Assembly: GCA_002011125.2 (NCBI GenBank)
Contig: MTMF02000009.1
Location: forward strand, 836,989 to 900,988
Origin: Candidatus Hydrothermarchaeum profundi
Lineage (GTDB): Archaea > Hydrothermarchaeota > Hydrothermarchaeia > Hydrothermarchaeales > Hydrothermarchaeaceae
DNA: 64,000 nucleotides
Direction of reading: 5' to 3'
Made by a program: the position numbers and the translations under genes. Within the stretch, counting starts at the first letter, position 1. Each line of letters begins with the position of its first letter. This document shows positions 56,132 through 64,000 of this stretch, in pieces. The notes beneath the pieces are model-generated. The model saw only the letters and a list, made by a program, of their open reading frames with translations, was not told where the DNA came from and did not search any database.

Positions 56132-57151
56132 TTAGTGTACTCCCTTAACAGCTTTGACTGTTCTTTTAAGCAATAATTGAGCAACTTTTTGATCTGGCCA
56201 TGCGCCTAATCCACAATCAGGACCAGCGTATAACATTCTGTCGCCAAAAAATTCTTTTGCTTTAATATACCTTTTTCTTATTTCATTTACATCGTCTACT
56301 AATTTGTTTCCCTCTGGGGTAATTCCTTTTTCCATCAGTTCTGCGATTATGTAATCGATATTTGTCCGACTAACGCCTCCTCTTATAAATTTATCATAAT
56401 TCTCTAGCTCACTTTTCTTAATTAACTCCATATTCATAGGTGAAGATGCAAACTCCCCGGTTAATATGTCTACTCCTGAGGCTCTTAGAGGTAACTCTGC
56501 GGCCTTCAAAGAGTGTAAGTGTATTTGCACATCTGTAGAGACAGATTCAACAGATTTTTCTATAGAGGATACTAAGTCATCCTTTTCGACATCTAACAGA
56601 TCGACTATTCCCAGACTAGGCTCGTCTATAGCTACTGCTTGAGTTTTTACATATTTCGTGTTCAAAATAGAGTTTTTAAGAAAACGGTTTACGCTCTTAG
56701 CTAGATTGTCTAAAACATCCTTATAGATGTGATATCCGAAGGGGGTTTTAAGATAGAGTTCAATGCATCCAGTTACGCATACTTTTAGCTTTAACTTTTC
56801 TTCCTTATTTTCATAATATCCTTTGGCTTCTGATTCGACGATAGAAAGCTCTGGAATTACAGCATATTTTCTTTCTATTAAGTAGGGCTCTCTTTGATGT
56901 TCCTCTATAGCATCTAAAAACTGTTTATGCATATCATAATGCTGTGGATAATTAATTACATCTAAACCTGAATTGATCTTATATCTCAATGAACTTTCAA
57001 CAGCTAGACAAAACGCTTTTAACTCAGATAGCTCATGTAGGTCTTTACCCTCTGCGTATGCTTTTTGAGCGAGGGGATATATCTTATTAAATTCGTCTTT
57101 AGTTACCTCTTGAGGGAGAGGAAAGCTGCCTATGTCGTCGACATATACCAT
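56132..57151 (-). CDS. MetE-like (core MetE) methyltransferase
   Basis: A 339-residue TIM-barrel protein matching the C-terminal catalytic half of cobalamin-independent methionine synthase, the short form seen in archaea. Conserved parts are DDIGSFPLP, AIDEPSLGIVD, GEFASSP and GPDCGLGAWP. In MetE the zinc is held by H-x-C, a Glu and a C-terminal Cys; here the H-x-C position reads HSL (in VQIHLHSL), while Glu and the later Cys remain. Core MetEs use methylcorrinoid donors; a changed zinc site may mean another thiol or substrate. Confidence 0.8.
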   Translation of the reverse strand: MVYVDDIGSFPLPQEVTKDEFNKIYPLAQKAYAEGKDLHELSELKAFCLAVESSLRYKINSGLDVINYPQHYDMHKQFLDAIEEHQREPYLIERKYAVIPELSIVESEAKGYYENKEEKLKLKVCVTGCIELYLKTPFGYHIYKDVLDNLAKSVNRFLKNSILNTKYVKTQAVAIDEPSLGIVDLLDVEKDDLVSSIEKSVESVSTDVQIHLHSLKAAELPLRASGVDILTGEFASSPMNMELIKKSELENYDKFIRGGVSRTNIDYIIAELMEKGITPEGNKLVDDVNEIRKRYIKAKEFFGDRMLYAGPDCGLGAWPDQKVAQLLLKRTVKAVKGVH

Positions 57152-57190
57152 AGTAAGTATGCGGCTTTTATTTTATAATTTTCTTTCGAA

Positions 57191-57688
57191 TTAAAGTATC
57201 AGATTTTCCTCAGTCATGCCACCACAACCATTGGATCCAAATGACCTGTAACATCCTCCCGGGGAATAGCATGCATCTCCAGTATACCCACTAGGATTAG
57301 TGAACTTGATCCATTCTCTTACAGCTCTCTCGAGTTGTTCGGCATTATAATTGTGCTCGGCGATAAGATAGTTCGAGAGACCCCATACGCTTTTAGCTAG
57401 ATTACATTCGCAACAGCAGGTTAAAACTGGATAGTCTGAGCAGCATGGGGCAGGGATAGATTTTAGGACTTCCCATTTTATTTTTTCTTGCTCTGGTGTT
57501 AGTTTTATAGAGTGGAAGTATCCTATGAATTCAGGAGTCTGAGATTTTACGTCGTAGAAGCTAAAATCAGGTATTTTTACTTCACTTTGTTCGCTAAGAG
57601 TATTTTCGCTGCTTGAGCCTATACATCCACCGAATAGAAGGAGGACAACTCCCAGTAAAAATGCTTTTAAAGGCATATTAGGTAGCAT
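57191..57688 (-). CDS. Cys-rich lipoprotein, unknown
   Basis: An exported protein of about 165 residues. A signal peptide (LKAFLLGVVLLLFGGC) has a lipobox Cys. The mature part has a cluster CC...CCCEC in its middle and further CYSPGGCY...CGG near the end, reminiscent of PCYCGC-type cysteine clusters that may bind metal. The ATG at 57688 is about 28 bases from a TATA-like box; an ATG at 57706 also fits the frame. Nearby genes include the multiheme cytochrome, so a metal- or electron-handling surface role is possible. Confidence 0.7.
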   Translation of the reverse strand: MLPNMPLKAFLLGVVLLLFGGCIGSSSENTLSEQSEVKIPDFSFYDVKSQTPEFIGYFHSIKLTPEQEKIKWEVLKSIPAPCCSDYPVLTCCCECNLAKSVWGLSNYLIAEHNYNAEQLERAVREWIKFTNPSGYTGDACYSPGGCYRSFGSNGCGGMTEENLIL

Positions 57689-57715
57689 TTCTCTATCTAA
57701 CATCATATTTAATAT

Positions 57716-58180
57716 TTATAAGTGATCTTTGGCTTCTTTTCCATGATGTTCGTCTTCCCAAGCGGCATATTTAGGATTTAATACCGTATAATGCTGAGGG
57801 GAGTATGGTTTGATATCTAGCACAGGTGAGCCGTCCATAGCGTCTAGGCCTTTCAAATAAAGCTTATTTCCCTTAACTTTCAGTATCCTGCAGGGAGTTA
57901 CGCCTATAGGATTAGGATGGAATGGACCGCCGCTAGCGAAAACTCCTATCTTTGGGAATCTGGGATCGTTGAAGGGTCTTACTATCATATCCGCTCTCTT
58001 AGCCATATGCATGTGGTATACAATAATTACATGGGAGAAATGTTTTTCGATATCTTTTAATCCTCTCTCATATTCAGAAAAAACCTCTACTATGCCTTCT
58101 CCATCTCTTTCGTAATAGTCGCTTTGCTCTGGCGATTTGAAATCTGATCTTACAACTCCAATAGGCTCGTAGTTTATCAT
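57716..58180 (-). CDS. trmO: TrmO-type tRNA t6A37 methyltransferase (UPF0066/TsaA-like)
   Basis: A 154-residue SAM-dependent enzyme of the TrmO family, which methylates t6A37 in some tRNAs. Family segments are PIGVVRSDFKSPEQ, SHVIIVYHMHMAK, FASGGPFHPNPIGVTPCRILKV and DIKPYSP. It lies nine to ten bases upstream of the lipoprotein frame, and is divergent from mch. The exact tRNA target is inferred from the family. Confidence 0.88.
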   Translation of the reverse strand: MINYEPIGVVRSDFKSPEQSDYYERDGEGIVEVFSEYERGLKDIEKHFSHVIIVYHMHMAKRADMIVRPFNDPRFPKIGVFASGGPFHPNPIGVTPCRILKVKGNKLYLKGLDAMDGSPVLDIKPYSPQHYTVLNPKYAAWEDEHHGKEAKDHL

Positions 58181-58297
58181 AGTATCAAAAATTTAATATA
58201 TCCAACAAATAATTTTTGGACTATAATCGGGCCAAACTTTTCTAATGTAGCTGTTGGTTATAAATTGGAGAGGCGATACATAAGGAGTGGTTGAATA

Positions 58298-59230
58298 ATG
58301 AATCTAAATTTGAAGGCAGTTAAAATAGTTGAGGAGCTTATCTTAAAAAAAAGCGAGCTGAAAGTAGGATTTACTGAGCTAGAAAATGGATGTAAAATAG
58401 TAGATTGCGGTATAAAATATGAAGGCTCGCTTGAAGCTGGGAGACTTTACACTTTAGCATGTTTGGGAGGGGTTGCCGATGTTCAGCTGGGAGAAATAGA
58501 CTATGGCGATTTCTCAATGAAAGAAGTGGTGGTGGCGACAGAATATCCGCTTATAGCATGTCTTTCATCTCAGAAAGCAGGATGGAATATAAAGGGTGAT
58601 GGTTTCTTTGCTCTAGGCTCTGGGCCTGCAAGGATACTAGCTAAAAAGCCTAAAGACACTTATGAGAAAATAGGATACTCTGAAAAATCAGAAAAAGCTG
58701 TGTTAGCGTTAGAATGCAGTAAATATCCTCCGGCAGAAGTATGTGACGAAATTGCAAACGCTTGTAATGTAGCCCCTGAAAATCTTTACATTTTAGTTGC
58801 TAGGACGGCTTCTTTGACAGGAACCATTCAAATTTCTGCAAGAGCATTAGAGACGTGTCTTTATAAAATGGACCATCTGGGACTTAATTTAAAATCGGTA
58901 GTAAGAGGCAAAGGTTCTGCTCCTGTGCCTCCAATAGTCGGAGGGGATTCTAAAATGATGGGTATCACGAATGATATGATAATCTACGGAGCCAGAGTTT
59001 ATTTGGAATCTGAAGAGGATATTGATATTAAAAAAGTACCTTCGAATTCTTCTCCAGCCTATGGAAAGCCTTTTGAAGAGATATTCAAAGAAGCAGGATA
59101 CGATTTCTATAAGATTAACCCGGCTATTTTTGCACCAGCCGAGGTAACACTAAAAAATTTAAAAACAGGAAAAACTAGGAAGGCAGGAGAAGTTAATATA
59201 GGAGTATTGAAGAAATCGATTGGCGTATGA
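58298..59230 (+). CDS. mch: Methenyltetrahydromethanopterin cyclohydrolase
   Basis: Interconverts methenyl- and formyl-tetrahydromethanopterin in the C1 branch used for methanogenesis, methyl oxidation or CO2 fixation. The 310-residue protein shows the family segments DCGIKYEGSLEAGRLYT, GSGPARIL, VARTASLTGTIQISARALET and PPIVGGDSKMMG. Length is typical. A TATA-like TTATAAATT lies about 35 bases upstream and GGAG lies ten bases before the ATG. The stop overlaps cobA by 4 bases. Other H4MPT genes are not in the window. Confidence 0.96.
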   Translation: MNLNLKAVKIVEELILKKSELKVGFTELENGCKIVDCGIKYEGSLEAGRLYTLACLGGVADVQLGEIDYGDFSMKEVVVATEYPLIACLSSQKAGWNIKGDGFFALGSGPARILAKKPKDTYEKIGYSEKSEKAVLALECSKYPPAEVCDEIANACNVAPENLYILVARTASLTGTIQISARALETCLYKMDHLGLNLKSVVRGKGSAPVPPIVGGDSKMMGITNDMIIYGARVYLESEEDIDIKKVPSNSSPAYGKPFEEIFKEAGYDFYKINPAIFAPAEVTLKNLKTGKTRKAGEVNIGVLKKSIGV

Positions 59231-59952
59231 GTAAGGTCTATTTGGTTGGAGCAGGCCCTGGTGATCCTGGACTAATCACAGTTAAGGGCATGGAGTTGTT
59301 AAAAAAAGCGGATGTTATAATCTATGATAGGCTTGGAGGTGGAGGTAAGCTTTTAAAACACGCTAGACCTGATGCGGAACTAATTTATGTGGGAAAGAAA
59401 GCTGGTGCTCATACAATTAAGCAGGATAGGATAAATCAGATCTTAGTGGAAAAAGCGAGAGAGGGGAAAATGGTTGTAAGACTTAAAGGAGGGGACCCTT
59501 TTGTCTTTGGTAGAGGCGGGGAAGAAGTAATGCACCTAGTAAAAAAAGGTATAGACTACGAGATTGTTCCAGGCATCACGACACCTATAGCGCTACCAGC
59601 ACTTGCAGGGATACCTATCACTGATCGGAGATATTCTTCTAGCTTCACTGTCGTAACTGGGCATCGTGCTAGAGGGAAGCGTCTAATAAACTACTCTGAG
59701 TTAAAAGCTGATACGATAATTGTTTTAATGGGCGTTAAGAATCTTCCCCTTATAATCGATGATTTACTTAAAACCCGTAGCCCGAAAACCCCGGTGGCTA
59801 TTATAGAAAAAGGGACAACTTCTCAAGAGCGCACTATAATCACCACCTTAGGTGAAGCTAAGGAGGTTGCAAAATCAGAGAATGTTAGGCCGCCAGCAGT
59901 AACGATAATTGGGGAAGTTGTAAATCTCAGGAAGAGATTTGTTAAGGAGTGA
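59227..59952 (+). CDS. cobA: Uroporphyrinogen-III C-methyltransferase
   Basis: SAM-dependent enzyme making precorrin-2, the branch point to siroheme, corrinoids, F430 and alternative heme. The 241-residue protein starts VYLVGAGPGDPGLITVKG and contains VVRLKGGDPFVFGRGGEE and the VPGITTPIALPALAGIPITDR motif. It overlaps mch by 4 bases, tying tetrapyrrole and C1 metabolism together. No fused uroporphyrinogen-III synthase is present. Confidence 0.96.
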   Translation: MSKVYLVGAGPGDPGLITVKGMELLKKADVIIYDRLGGGGKLLKHARPDAELIYVGKKAGAHTIKQDRINQILVEKAREGKMVVRLKGGDPFVFGRGGEEVMHLVKKGIDYEIVPGITTPIALPALAGIPITDRRYSSSFTVVTGHRARGKRLINYSELKADTIIVLMGVKNLPLIIDDLLKTRSPKTPVAIIEKGTTSQERTIITTLGEAKEVAKSENVRPPAVTIIGEVVNLRKRFVKE

Positions 59953-59954
59953 CT

Positions 59955-60797
59955 CTATCCTTTAATAAGGTGAGAGCCGTCACATGTGACCTCGTTGGGG
60001 AGGCCTTCTCTACAGGTGGCAAACGTGATGCCCCAGTGTCTACAGTTTTCTTTTACCTGTTGCATTAGCTTAACTCGTAGTTCTCTTGGGAGGTAATATG
60101 AGTTGTTATGTTTTGATCCCTTCTTAAAATAAAGTTCCTCTAACTCCTTAGCGATGTCTCTAAATGTAGAGGAAAACCTTTTCCATGAGTCATATCTCGG
60201 TTTAAATGTAGAGGAAACTATGTGTTTGACGCCGATATCTGAAAGTTCTTTGACTATTCTCTTTGTATCTTCGTTTAGTCCTGGTATTATTGGGTCTATT
60301 CTACACGAGACAGGTATCCCCTTTTCAATAAGTTCGTGAATCGCTCGCAATCTCTTTTCAGGTGTAGGTGCATGCGGCTCTAACTTCCTCGCTAGATTCT
60401 CGTCTAGTGTTGTTATCGTCATACTCACGCTAGTCCGCATGTTCTTTAATAGGTCTGCGTCTCTTACAACGAGATCGGATTTTGTTATTATCAGTATTTT
60501 AAAGTCCTTCAATATTTTTAGGCAGGCTCTCGTAATCTTATGAGTCTTCTCTAGGGGAGTGTAAGGATCAGAGCTGTTTGACATGGATATAGGTATGTTT
60601 GGATTTAGTTTTTTCTTTTCCTTCATAACGGTCTTAAGCAGATTCTTTTTAATTCTCCCCTCATGTCCCCGTGGAATGTATGAAGTAATATAACAGTATA
60701 CACATTTATGCTCGCATCCAGTGTAAGGATTAAATGAGTATTTCTTTGGGCACGTGCACAGATCTCCTTTCCATGGGTCGAAGTATCGTATGAGCAT
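59955..60797 (-). CDS. SPL-family radical SAM protein
   Basis: A 280-residue radical SAM protein of the spore-photoproduct-lyase-like COG1533 group. C28-x3-C32-x2-C35 (TGCEHKCVYCYI) binds the SAM cluster, with C14 and C16 just before. Family segments MSNSSDPYTPLEK and VSMTITTLDENLARKLEP follow. Function is unknown; archaeal members need not repair DNA. It converges with cobA, two bases apart. Confidence 0.85.
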   Translation of the reverse strand: MLIRYFDPWKGDLCTCPKKYSFNPYTGCEHKCVYCYITSYIPRGHEGRIKKNLLKTVMKEKKKLNPNIPISMSNSSDPYTPLEKTHKITRACLKILKDFKILIITKSDLVVRDADLLKNMRTSVSMTITTLDENLARKLEPHAPTPEKRLRAIHELIEKGIPVSCRIDPIIPGLNEDTKRIVKELSDIGVKHIVSSTFKPRYDSWKRFSSTFRDIAKELEELYFKKGSKHNNSYYLPRELRVKLMQQVKENCRHWGITFATCREGLPNEVTCDGSHLIKG

Positions 60798-60866
60798 CTT
60801 TCAAGCTCCGCTTGCTTTAATAGAAGTTCTACTTTTATTTATGAGAAGTGACGTTTTCCTTCAATT

Positions 60867-61241
60867 ATGAAAGTGGTTAATAGGAATAAAATTAGGGCGT
60901 TCATTACTAAAGATAAGTCCCTCATTAGAGAAATATTGCATCCTAAAAATTCAGAGGTTAAAAACCAAAGTCTCGCAGAAGCTATTGTAAAACCCGGGGG
61001 ATCCACTCTACCCCACAAGCACATTAGATCTGAGGAAATATACTATATTTTAGAAGGTAGAGGAAGGGTCACGGTCGGTGAGGAAACTGCGGTGGTTTCT
61101 GAGTTTGACGCTATCCTTATACCTCCCGGCATGATTCATTATATTGAAAATATAGGAGATAAGGACTTGGTATTTCTTTGCGTGAGTTCTCCGCCATATT
61201 CTCACACCGATTCACAATTATGTAGTAATTCTTATATATAA
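60867..61241 (+). CDS. Small cupin-domain protein
   Basis: A 124-residue beta-barrel protein. The cupin motifs are PGGSTLPHKHIRSEEIYYILEG (metal-binding His, His and Glu) and IPPGMIHYIENIG (His). Similar small cupins bind divalent metals and act as isomerases or sensors. The substrate is unknown. Its 3' end contains the promoter of the downstream PadR gene. Confidence 0.88.
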   Translation: MKVVNRNKIRAFITKDKSLIREILHPKNSEVKNQSLAEAIVKPGGSTLPHKHIRSEEIYYILEGRGRVTVGEETAVVSEFDAILIPPGMIHYIENIGDKDLVFLCVSSPPYSHTDSQLCSNSYI

Positions 61242-61254
61242 AAAAAGCTACATA
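61219..61254 (+). promoter_or_regulatory. TATA box and flanking inverted repeat of the padR-RND operon
   Basis: A TATA-like TTATATATA at 61232-61240 lies about 25 bases before the padR ATG. It is flanked by TATGTAG (61219-61225) and CTACATA (61248-61254), a perfect 7-base dyad with ATGT...ACAT ends, as reported for PadR-family sites. This would place a repressor over the TATA box and start site and suggests autoregulation. Confidence 0.55.
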
Positions 61255-61262
61255 TCAGAAGG

Positions 61263-61592
61263 ATGCAAGACGATCTCGCTATTAAAAAGATGGTCAAGGG
61301 ATTTCGGGAATTAATTATAATTCTCTTCTTAACACAGAAGCCTATGCATGGCTACGAAATAAAAAAGAAGTTCGAAGACTTGTTCTATGTTAATTATCCT
61401 TCGAGTGTCATTTATCCCATGTTGCGTGGGCTTGAAAAAAAAGGGTACATAAAATCTGAATGGAAACAGGCTGGCGGTAGGAGAAAGAGGCTGTACTCAG
61501 CGACTGAGGAAGGCAGAGCCGTTTTAAAGAGATCTAGGGAGATACTTGAAAAGCCTGCAAGAGAGGTTTTGATGTCTATAATTGGGGAATGA
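61263..61592 (+). CDS. PadR-family transcription regulator
   Basis: A 109-residue winged-helix repressor of the small PadR subfamily (PadR-s2 like). FLTQKPMHGYEIKKKFED and SSVIYPMLRGLEKKGYIKSEW are the signature; a C-terminal helix dimerises. The RND half-transporter gene starts four bases after its stop. PadR proteins often control multidrug exporters in response to hydrophobic compounds. Confidence 0.92.
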   Translation: MQDDLAIKKMVKGFRELIIILFLTQKPMHGYEIKKKFEDLFYVNYPSSVIYPMLRGLEKKGYIKSEWKQAGGRRKRLYSATEEGRAVLKRSREILEKPAREVLMSIIGE

Positions 61593-61596
61593 TCCC

Positions 61597-62655
61597 ATGG
61601 GACTCAGATATTGGCTGTGGAAGCTAGGCGAATTTCAAGCAAAACATGCGGCAGCGATATTTGCGGTTTCTTTAGCGTTTACTGTCTTTATGGGAGTTGG
61701 AGTAACTAAGATAAAGCTACAAACAGATCTATCAAAGGAGTTGCCAGAGGATGCACCGCCTATAGAGTTAATGAGAGATGTCGCCTCAAAGTTTGGAGGG
61801 AATGACCTATTTATTATTTTATTTGAAGTAGACAGAGAAGCAAAAGACCCGGATAGAGTCGTTGACATTAGGGACCCCAGAGCGTTATACATTATATCGG
61901 AGCTTGAAAATAAGCTTAGGAGAGAAGCAGAAATCGCTGAGGTTATATCTTTTGCGTCAAATGGGGAATTTAGCAAAGATTATTCTTCTACTGTTATATT
62001 CGCAACAGTTGATCTAGGGGGTAAAGAGGAAAGAATTAAAGAAGTAGCCGAGTTAGTAGGAGAGGATATTGAGTCCCTACCATTGATACCCGGTCTTAAA
62101 ATCAGGCTTACGGGTACCCCTTTAATGAGAACCACTCTAATGGAGCTTCTCGTAAGTGATGCAACCTACACTATATTTTTGTCTGCAGTCATAATACTGA
62201 TAATGCTTATTTTCATGAGTAGACCTTTCACTCGGGGTTTCCTTATTTTCCTCCCTTTAATAAATGGGCTTACCTGGACCCTTGGAACGATGGGTTGGTT
62301 GAATATCCCCCTCTCCATAGCTACGGTGGGTATTGGTGCTATGATCCTTGGGCTTGGAGTTGAGTATGGGGTCTTTATTGTTAGGGGTTATGAGGCCGAG
62401 AGGCGTAAAGGTAGAAGCCAGCGAGAGGCTTTAACGACGGTTATTTCAGGCATAGGCACCGCTATTACTGGCTCTGCTACCACTACAATCATAGGTTTTC
62501 TCGCATTGCTTCTAGCAAGTATGCCTATGATTCAACACATGGGAAGTACTTTAGCCCTCGGTATATTCTACTGTTTTGTCGCTGCAGTAATAGTGAATCC
62601 CTCTTTTATCGTACTAGAAGAAAATTTTATGAGGAGGCTGAGGCATGCCAGTTAG
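61597..62655 (+). CDS. RND-family exporter, N-terminal half (HAE3/MMPL-like)
   Basis: A 352-residue half-size RND transporter: one membrane helix near the N-terminus (about 15-35), a large extracytoplasmic loop (40-185), then five helices (about 190-345). It contains GLGVEYGVFIVRGYEAERRKGRSQREA, the helix-4/5 region with the acidic residue of the proton relay, as in MMPL domains. HAE3 proteins of archaea are usually one chain of about 750 residues with two such units; here the second is a separate gene that overlaps by 11 bases. ATG at 61597 is chosen over a TTG at 61582. Confidence 0.88.
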   Translation: MGLRYWLWKLGEFQAKHAAAIFAVSLAFTVFMGVGVTKIKLQTDLSKELPEDAPPIELMRDVASKFGGNDLFIILFEVDREAKDPDRVVDIRDPRALYIISELENKLRREAEIAEVISFASNGEFSKDYSSTVIFATVDLGGKEERIKEVAELVGEDIESLPLIPGLKIRLTGTPLMRTTLMELLVSDATYTIFLSAVIILIMLIFMSRPFTRGFLIFLPLINGLTWTLGTMGWLNIPLSIATVGIGAMILGLGVEYGVFIVRGYEAERRKGRSQREALTTVISGIGTAITGSATTTIIGFLALLLASMPMIQHMGSTLALGIFYCFVAAVIVNPSFIVLEENFMRRLRHAS

Positions 62656-63784
62656 ACTTATAGAGAGGTATGGCCAATTAGTTGCTCGTTATCCCTTTAT
62701 ATCCTTAGTGTTTGTGATCATGATCACAGTGGGAGCATTCTATGGTGCTTCTAGGGTTTCTATGAGAGGCATGAGCTTTAGTTCAATGTTTCCTAGTGAT
62801 ATAGAAGTTAAAAGGACCATGAAGGTAGTTGAGGATAACTTCGGAGGCTCAGAAAGTGTGAATATAGTAGTCCATCTTGATCCGGAACAAACAGGTTATA
62901 ATTCGATTATGGATATCCGTGATCCAGAAGTTTTGAGATTTGTTGATATACTAAGTAAAAAAAGTAGGGATGTAGAGAATGTTCTACAAGTGACGTCTAT
63001 AGCTGATATATTAAGGAATGAGAATAATGGCATACTACCGAATTCTAAAAGAGAGATTCTCTCTTTACTTAAAGCCTCACAGAGGAGTAGAAGTTATGTT
63101 TCCGAAGACTATTCTACAACCTTAGTTAAGATTAGATTAGGTAATATTGAAGGCCAGGAAGAAGTATTAGTATCTGATCTTGAGGAAATTATAGCTCAGA
63201 CTACGCCCCCCTCTGGCGTAAAGGCCGAAATCTCAGGTTCTCCTGTAATATATGTGCTTTTCAAAGAGTCAACTGGGCCTGATATGTCGAGGACTACTAT
63301 GTATTCTTTTATAGGAATCTTGGTCGTAGCAATCTTGTTATTTGCTTCGATAAAGCATGGAATTATACCTATCATTAGTGTGGCTATAGGACTTTTGTGG
63401 GCTTTTGGATTAATGGGGGTCCTTGGAATAAGAATAAGCTCTAATATGGCGGGGTTTGGCTCGATGGTCATGGGGATAGGTATAGATTTCGCTATACAAG
63501 TTGTAAACAGGTTCAGATTGGAGAAAGAAGGGCTTTTCAGCGATAACCAGAAGAAAAAGCCTGAAGAGGCTCTAGCAAAAGCTCTTTCGAACACTTTTAT
63601 TCCTATGAGTACAACTACTCTAGCGGCGTTAATCGGGTTTAGAGCTATGTCTTTAGGTAAACTAACGATAATGGGAGATCTTGGAACTGTTATGTCTCTT
63701 GGGGTACTCGCATGTATGGGCACCGCTCTAACATTAGTTCCATCTCTCCTTATTATAAGTGAAAAATTTGAGAAGGTGGTTTAA
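62645..63784 (+). CDS. RND-family exporter, C-terminal half (HAE3/MMPL-like)
   Basis: A 379-residue protein with the same unit plan: one helix (about 15-33), a loop domain (35-205), and five helices (210-370) including MGIGIDFAIQVVNRFRLEKEG with the conserved Asp. It corresponds to the second repeat of a full RND exporter, and with the upstream gene adds to about 731 residues. The pair presumably assembles as a heteromer to move lipids or hydrophobic compounds. It is followed directly by a secreted protein gene. Confidence 0.88.
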   Translation: MPVRLIERYGQLVARYPFISLVFVIMITVGAFYGASRVSMRGMSFSSMFPSDIEVKRTMKVVEDNFGGSESVNIVVHLDPEQTGYNSIMDIRDPEVLRFVDILSKKSRDVENVLQVTSIADILRNENNGILPNSKREILSLLKASQRSRSYVSEDYSTTLVKIRLGNIEGQEEVLVSDLEEIIAQTTPPSGVKAEISGSPVIYVLFKESTGPDMSRTTMYSFIGILVVAILLFASIKHGIIPIISVAIGLLWAFGLMGVLGIRISSNMAGFGSMVMGIGIDFAIQVVNRFRLEKEGLFSDNQKKKPEEALAKALSNTFIPMSTTTLAALIGFRAMSLGKLTIMGDLGTVMSLGVLACMGTALTLVPSLLIISEKFEKVV

Positions 63785-64000
63785 ATGAGAATATTATTAA
63801 TATTAGTGGTTTTGTGTCTTGTCCCGGCTTCTTATGCTATAGAGGCTGATTTTTATCTTATGGATATCAGTCCACAAAAAGTTGTGCCAGGTGAGAATAC
63901 AACTCTGAACATAACCCTTAAGAATCTTGCTCCCGCGCTAGCCAGCTATGTGAAAGCGAGTCTGGATCCTGAAGATGTAGCCCCTATAGACCCATTGGGG
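63785..64000 (+). CDS. Exported CARDB/S-layer-like protein, 3' end cut by window edge
   Basis: The ATG directly follows the stop of the second RND gene. A signal peptide (ILLILVVLCLVPASYA) is followed by SPQKVVPGENTTLNITLKN, a beta-sandwich pattern typical of CARDB/NEW3-like surface domains. The gene continues beyond the window. In archaea such surface proteins are often encoded with RND exporters and may form the extracytoplasmic partner. Confidence 0.75.
   Translation, partial: MRILLILVVLCLVPASYAIEADFYLMDISPQKVVPGENTTLNITLKNLAPALASYVKASLDPEDVAPIDPLG

Overview
This window comes from an archaeon, most likely a thermophile. The archaeal markers are A-type ATP synthase genes, RadA with an OB-fold RPA, Trm1, ribosomal protein L35Ae, archaeal-type phosphoglycerate mutase, the HMG-CoA synthase/thiolase/DUF35 set, and methenyl-tetrahydromethanopterin cyclohydrolase (mch). 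High temperature is suggested by two systems: inositol-1-phosphate synthase followed by the fused CTP:inositol-1-phosphate cytidylyltransferase/di-myo-inositol-phosphate synthase, and a radical SAM protein of the tetraether lipid synthase (Tes) family. H4MPT-linked C1 chemistry (mch plus an AIR-synthase-like protein resembling methanogenesis marker 2) and a five-heme lipoprotein cytochrome point towards Archaeoglobi, Hydrothermarchaeota or a related lineage, but the sequence alone does not decide this. The DNA is A+T-rich. Genes are packed in short overlapping operons, and many starts sit about 25-30 bases after a TATA-like box, as in leaderless archaeal transcripts.

Layout. 1-4055: iron locus (Ftr1-type permease, FeoB, an eight-cysteine miniprotein, a DtxR-FeoA fusion, a second DtxR). 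4063-8618 (minus): DUF61 protein and ATP synthase D, B, A, F; the other ATP synthase subunits are absent. 8784-12671: UPF0058, QueH, thioredoxin reductase, ferredoxin, an O-methyltransferase, endonuclease III. 12673-16233 (minus): M50-like membrane protein, phosphoglycerate mutase, homoserine dehydrogenase with its ACT-domain partner. 16310-26846: marker-2-like protein, AAA ATPase behind a palindromic repeat, DUF362, acylphosphatase, two PflA-like radical SAM proteins, nitroreductase, B3/B4 protein, phytoene-dehydrogenase-like flavoprotein, DUF72, GPN GTPase. 26963-34878: adenosine-specific kinase, Tes, EngB, THEP1 NTPase, L35Ae with a lysine-rich tail, JAMM protease, creatininase family, MFS transporter, phasin-like coiled coil, UbiB kinase.

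35055-37510 is the least ordinary stretch. A tautomerase and tRNA-Arg(CCG) are followed by about 2.2 kb of compositionally different DNA holding one intact GT-C-type membrane glycosyltransferase flanked by broken reading frames. It ends near a 9-base copy of the tRNA 3' end, which is consistent with a decaying island at a tRNA gene. 37640-42491: Trm1 converges on an operon of a UPF0182 membrane protein, a membrane-anchored Hsp20-like protein, RlmE and a zinc miniprotein. 42895-46770: di-myo-inositol-phosphate synthesis, a radical SAM/SPASM protein and a second, paralogous zinc miniprotein. 46779-53748: OsmC, a methyltransferase-like protein, tRNA-Pro(CGG), the mevalonate entry operon with its own HTH regulator, and RPA-RadA. 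53942-64000: rubrerythrin, cytochrome c, a MetE-like protein, a Cys-rich lipoprotein, TrmO, mch, cobA, an SPL-type radical SAM protein, a cupin, and a PadR-controlled operon with an RND exporter split into two genes and the start of a secreted protein.

Recurring themes are iron and Fe-S biochemistry (two Fe-S motifs with Cys replaced by His at the second ligand), many radical SAM enzymes, and tiny CxxC-rich proteins encoded at the ends of operons. No CRISPR array, insertion sequence or integrase gene was seen.
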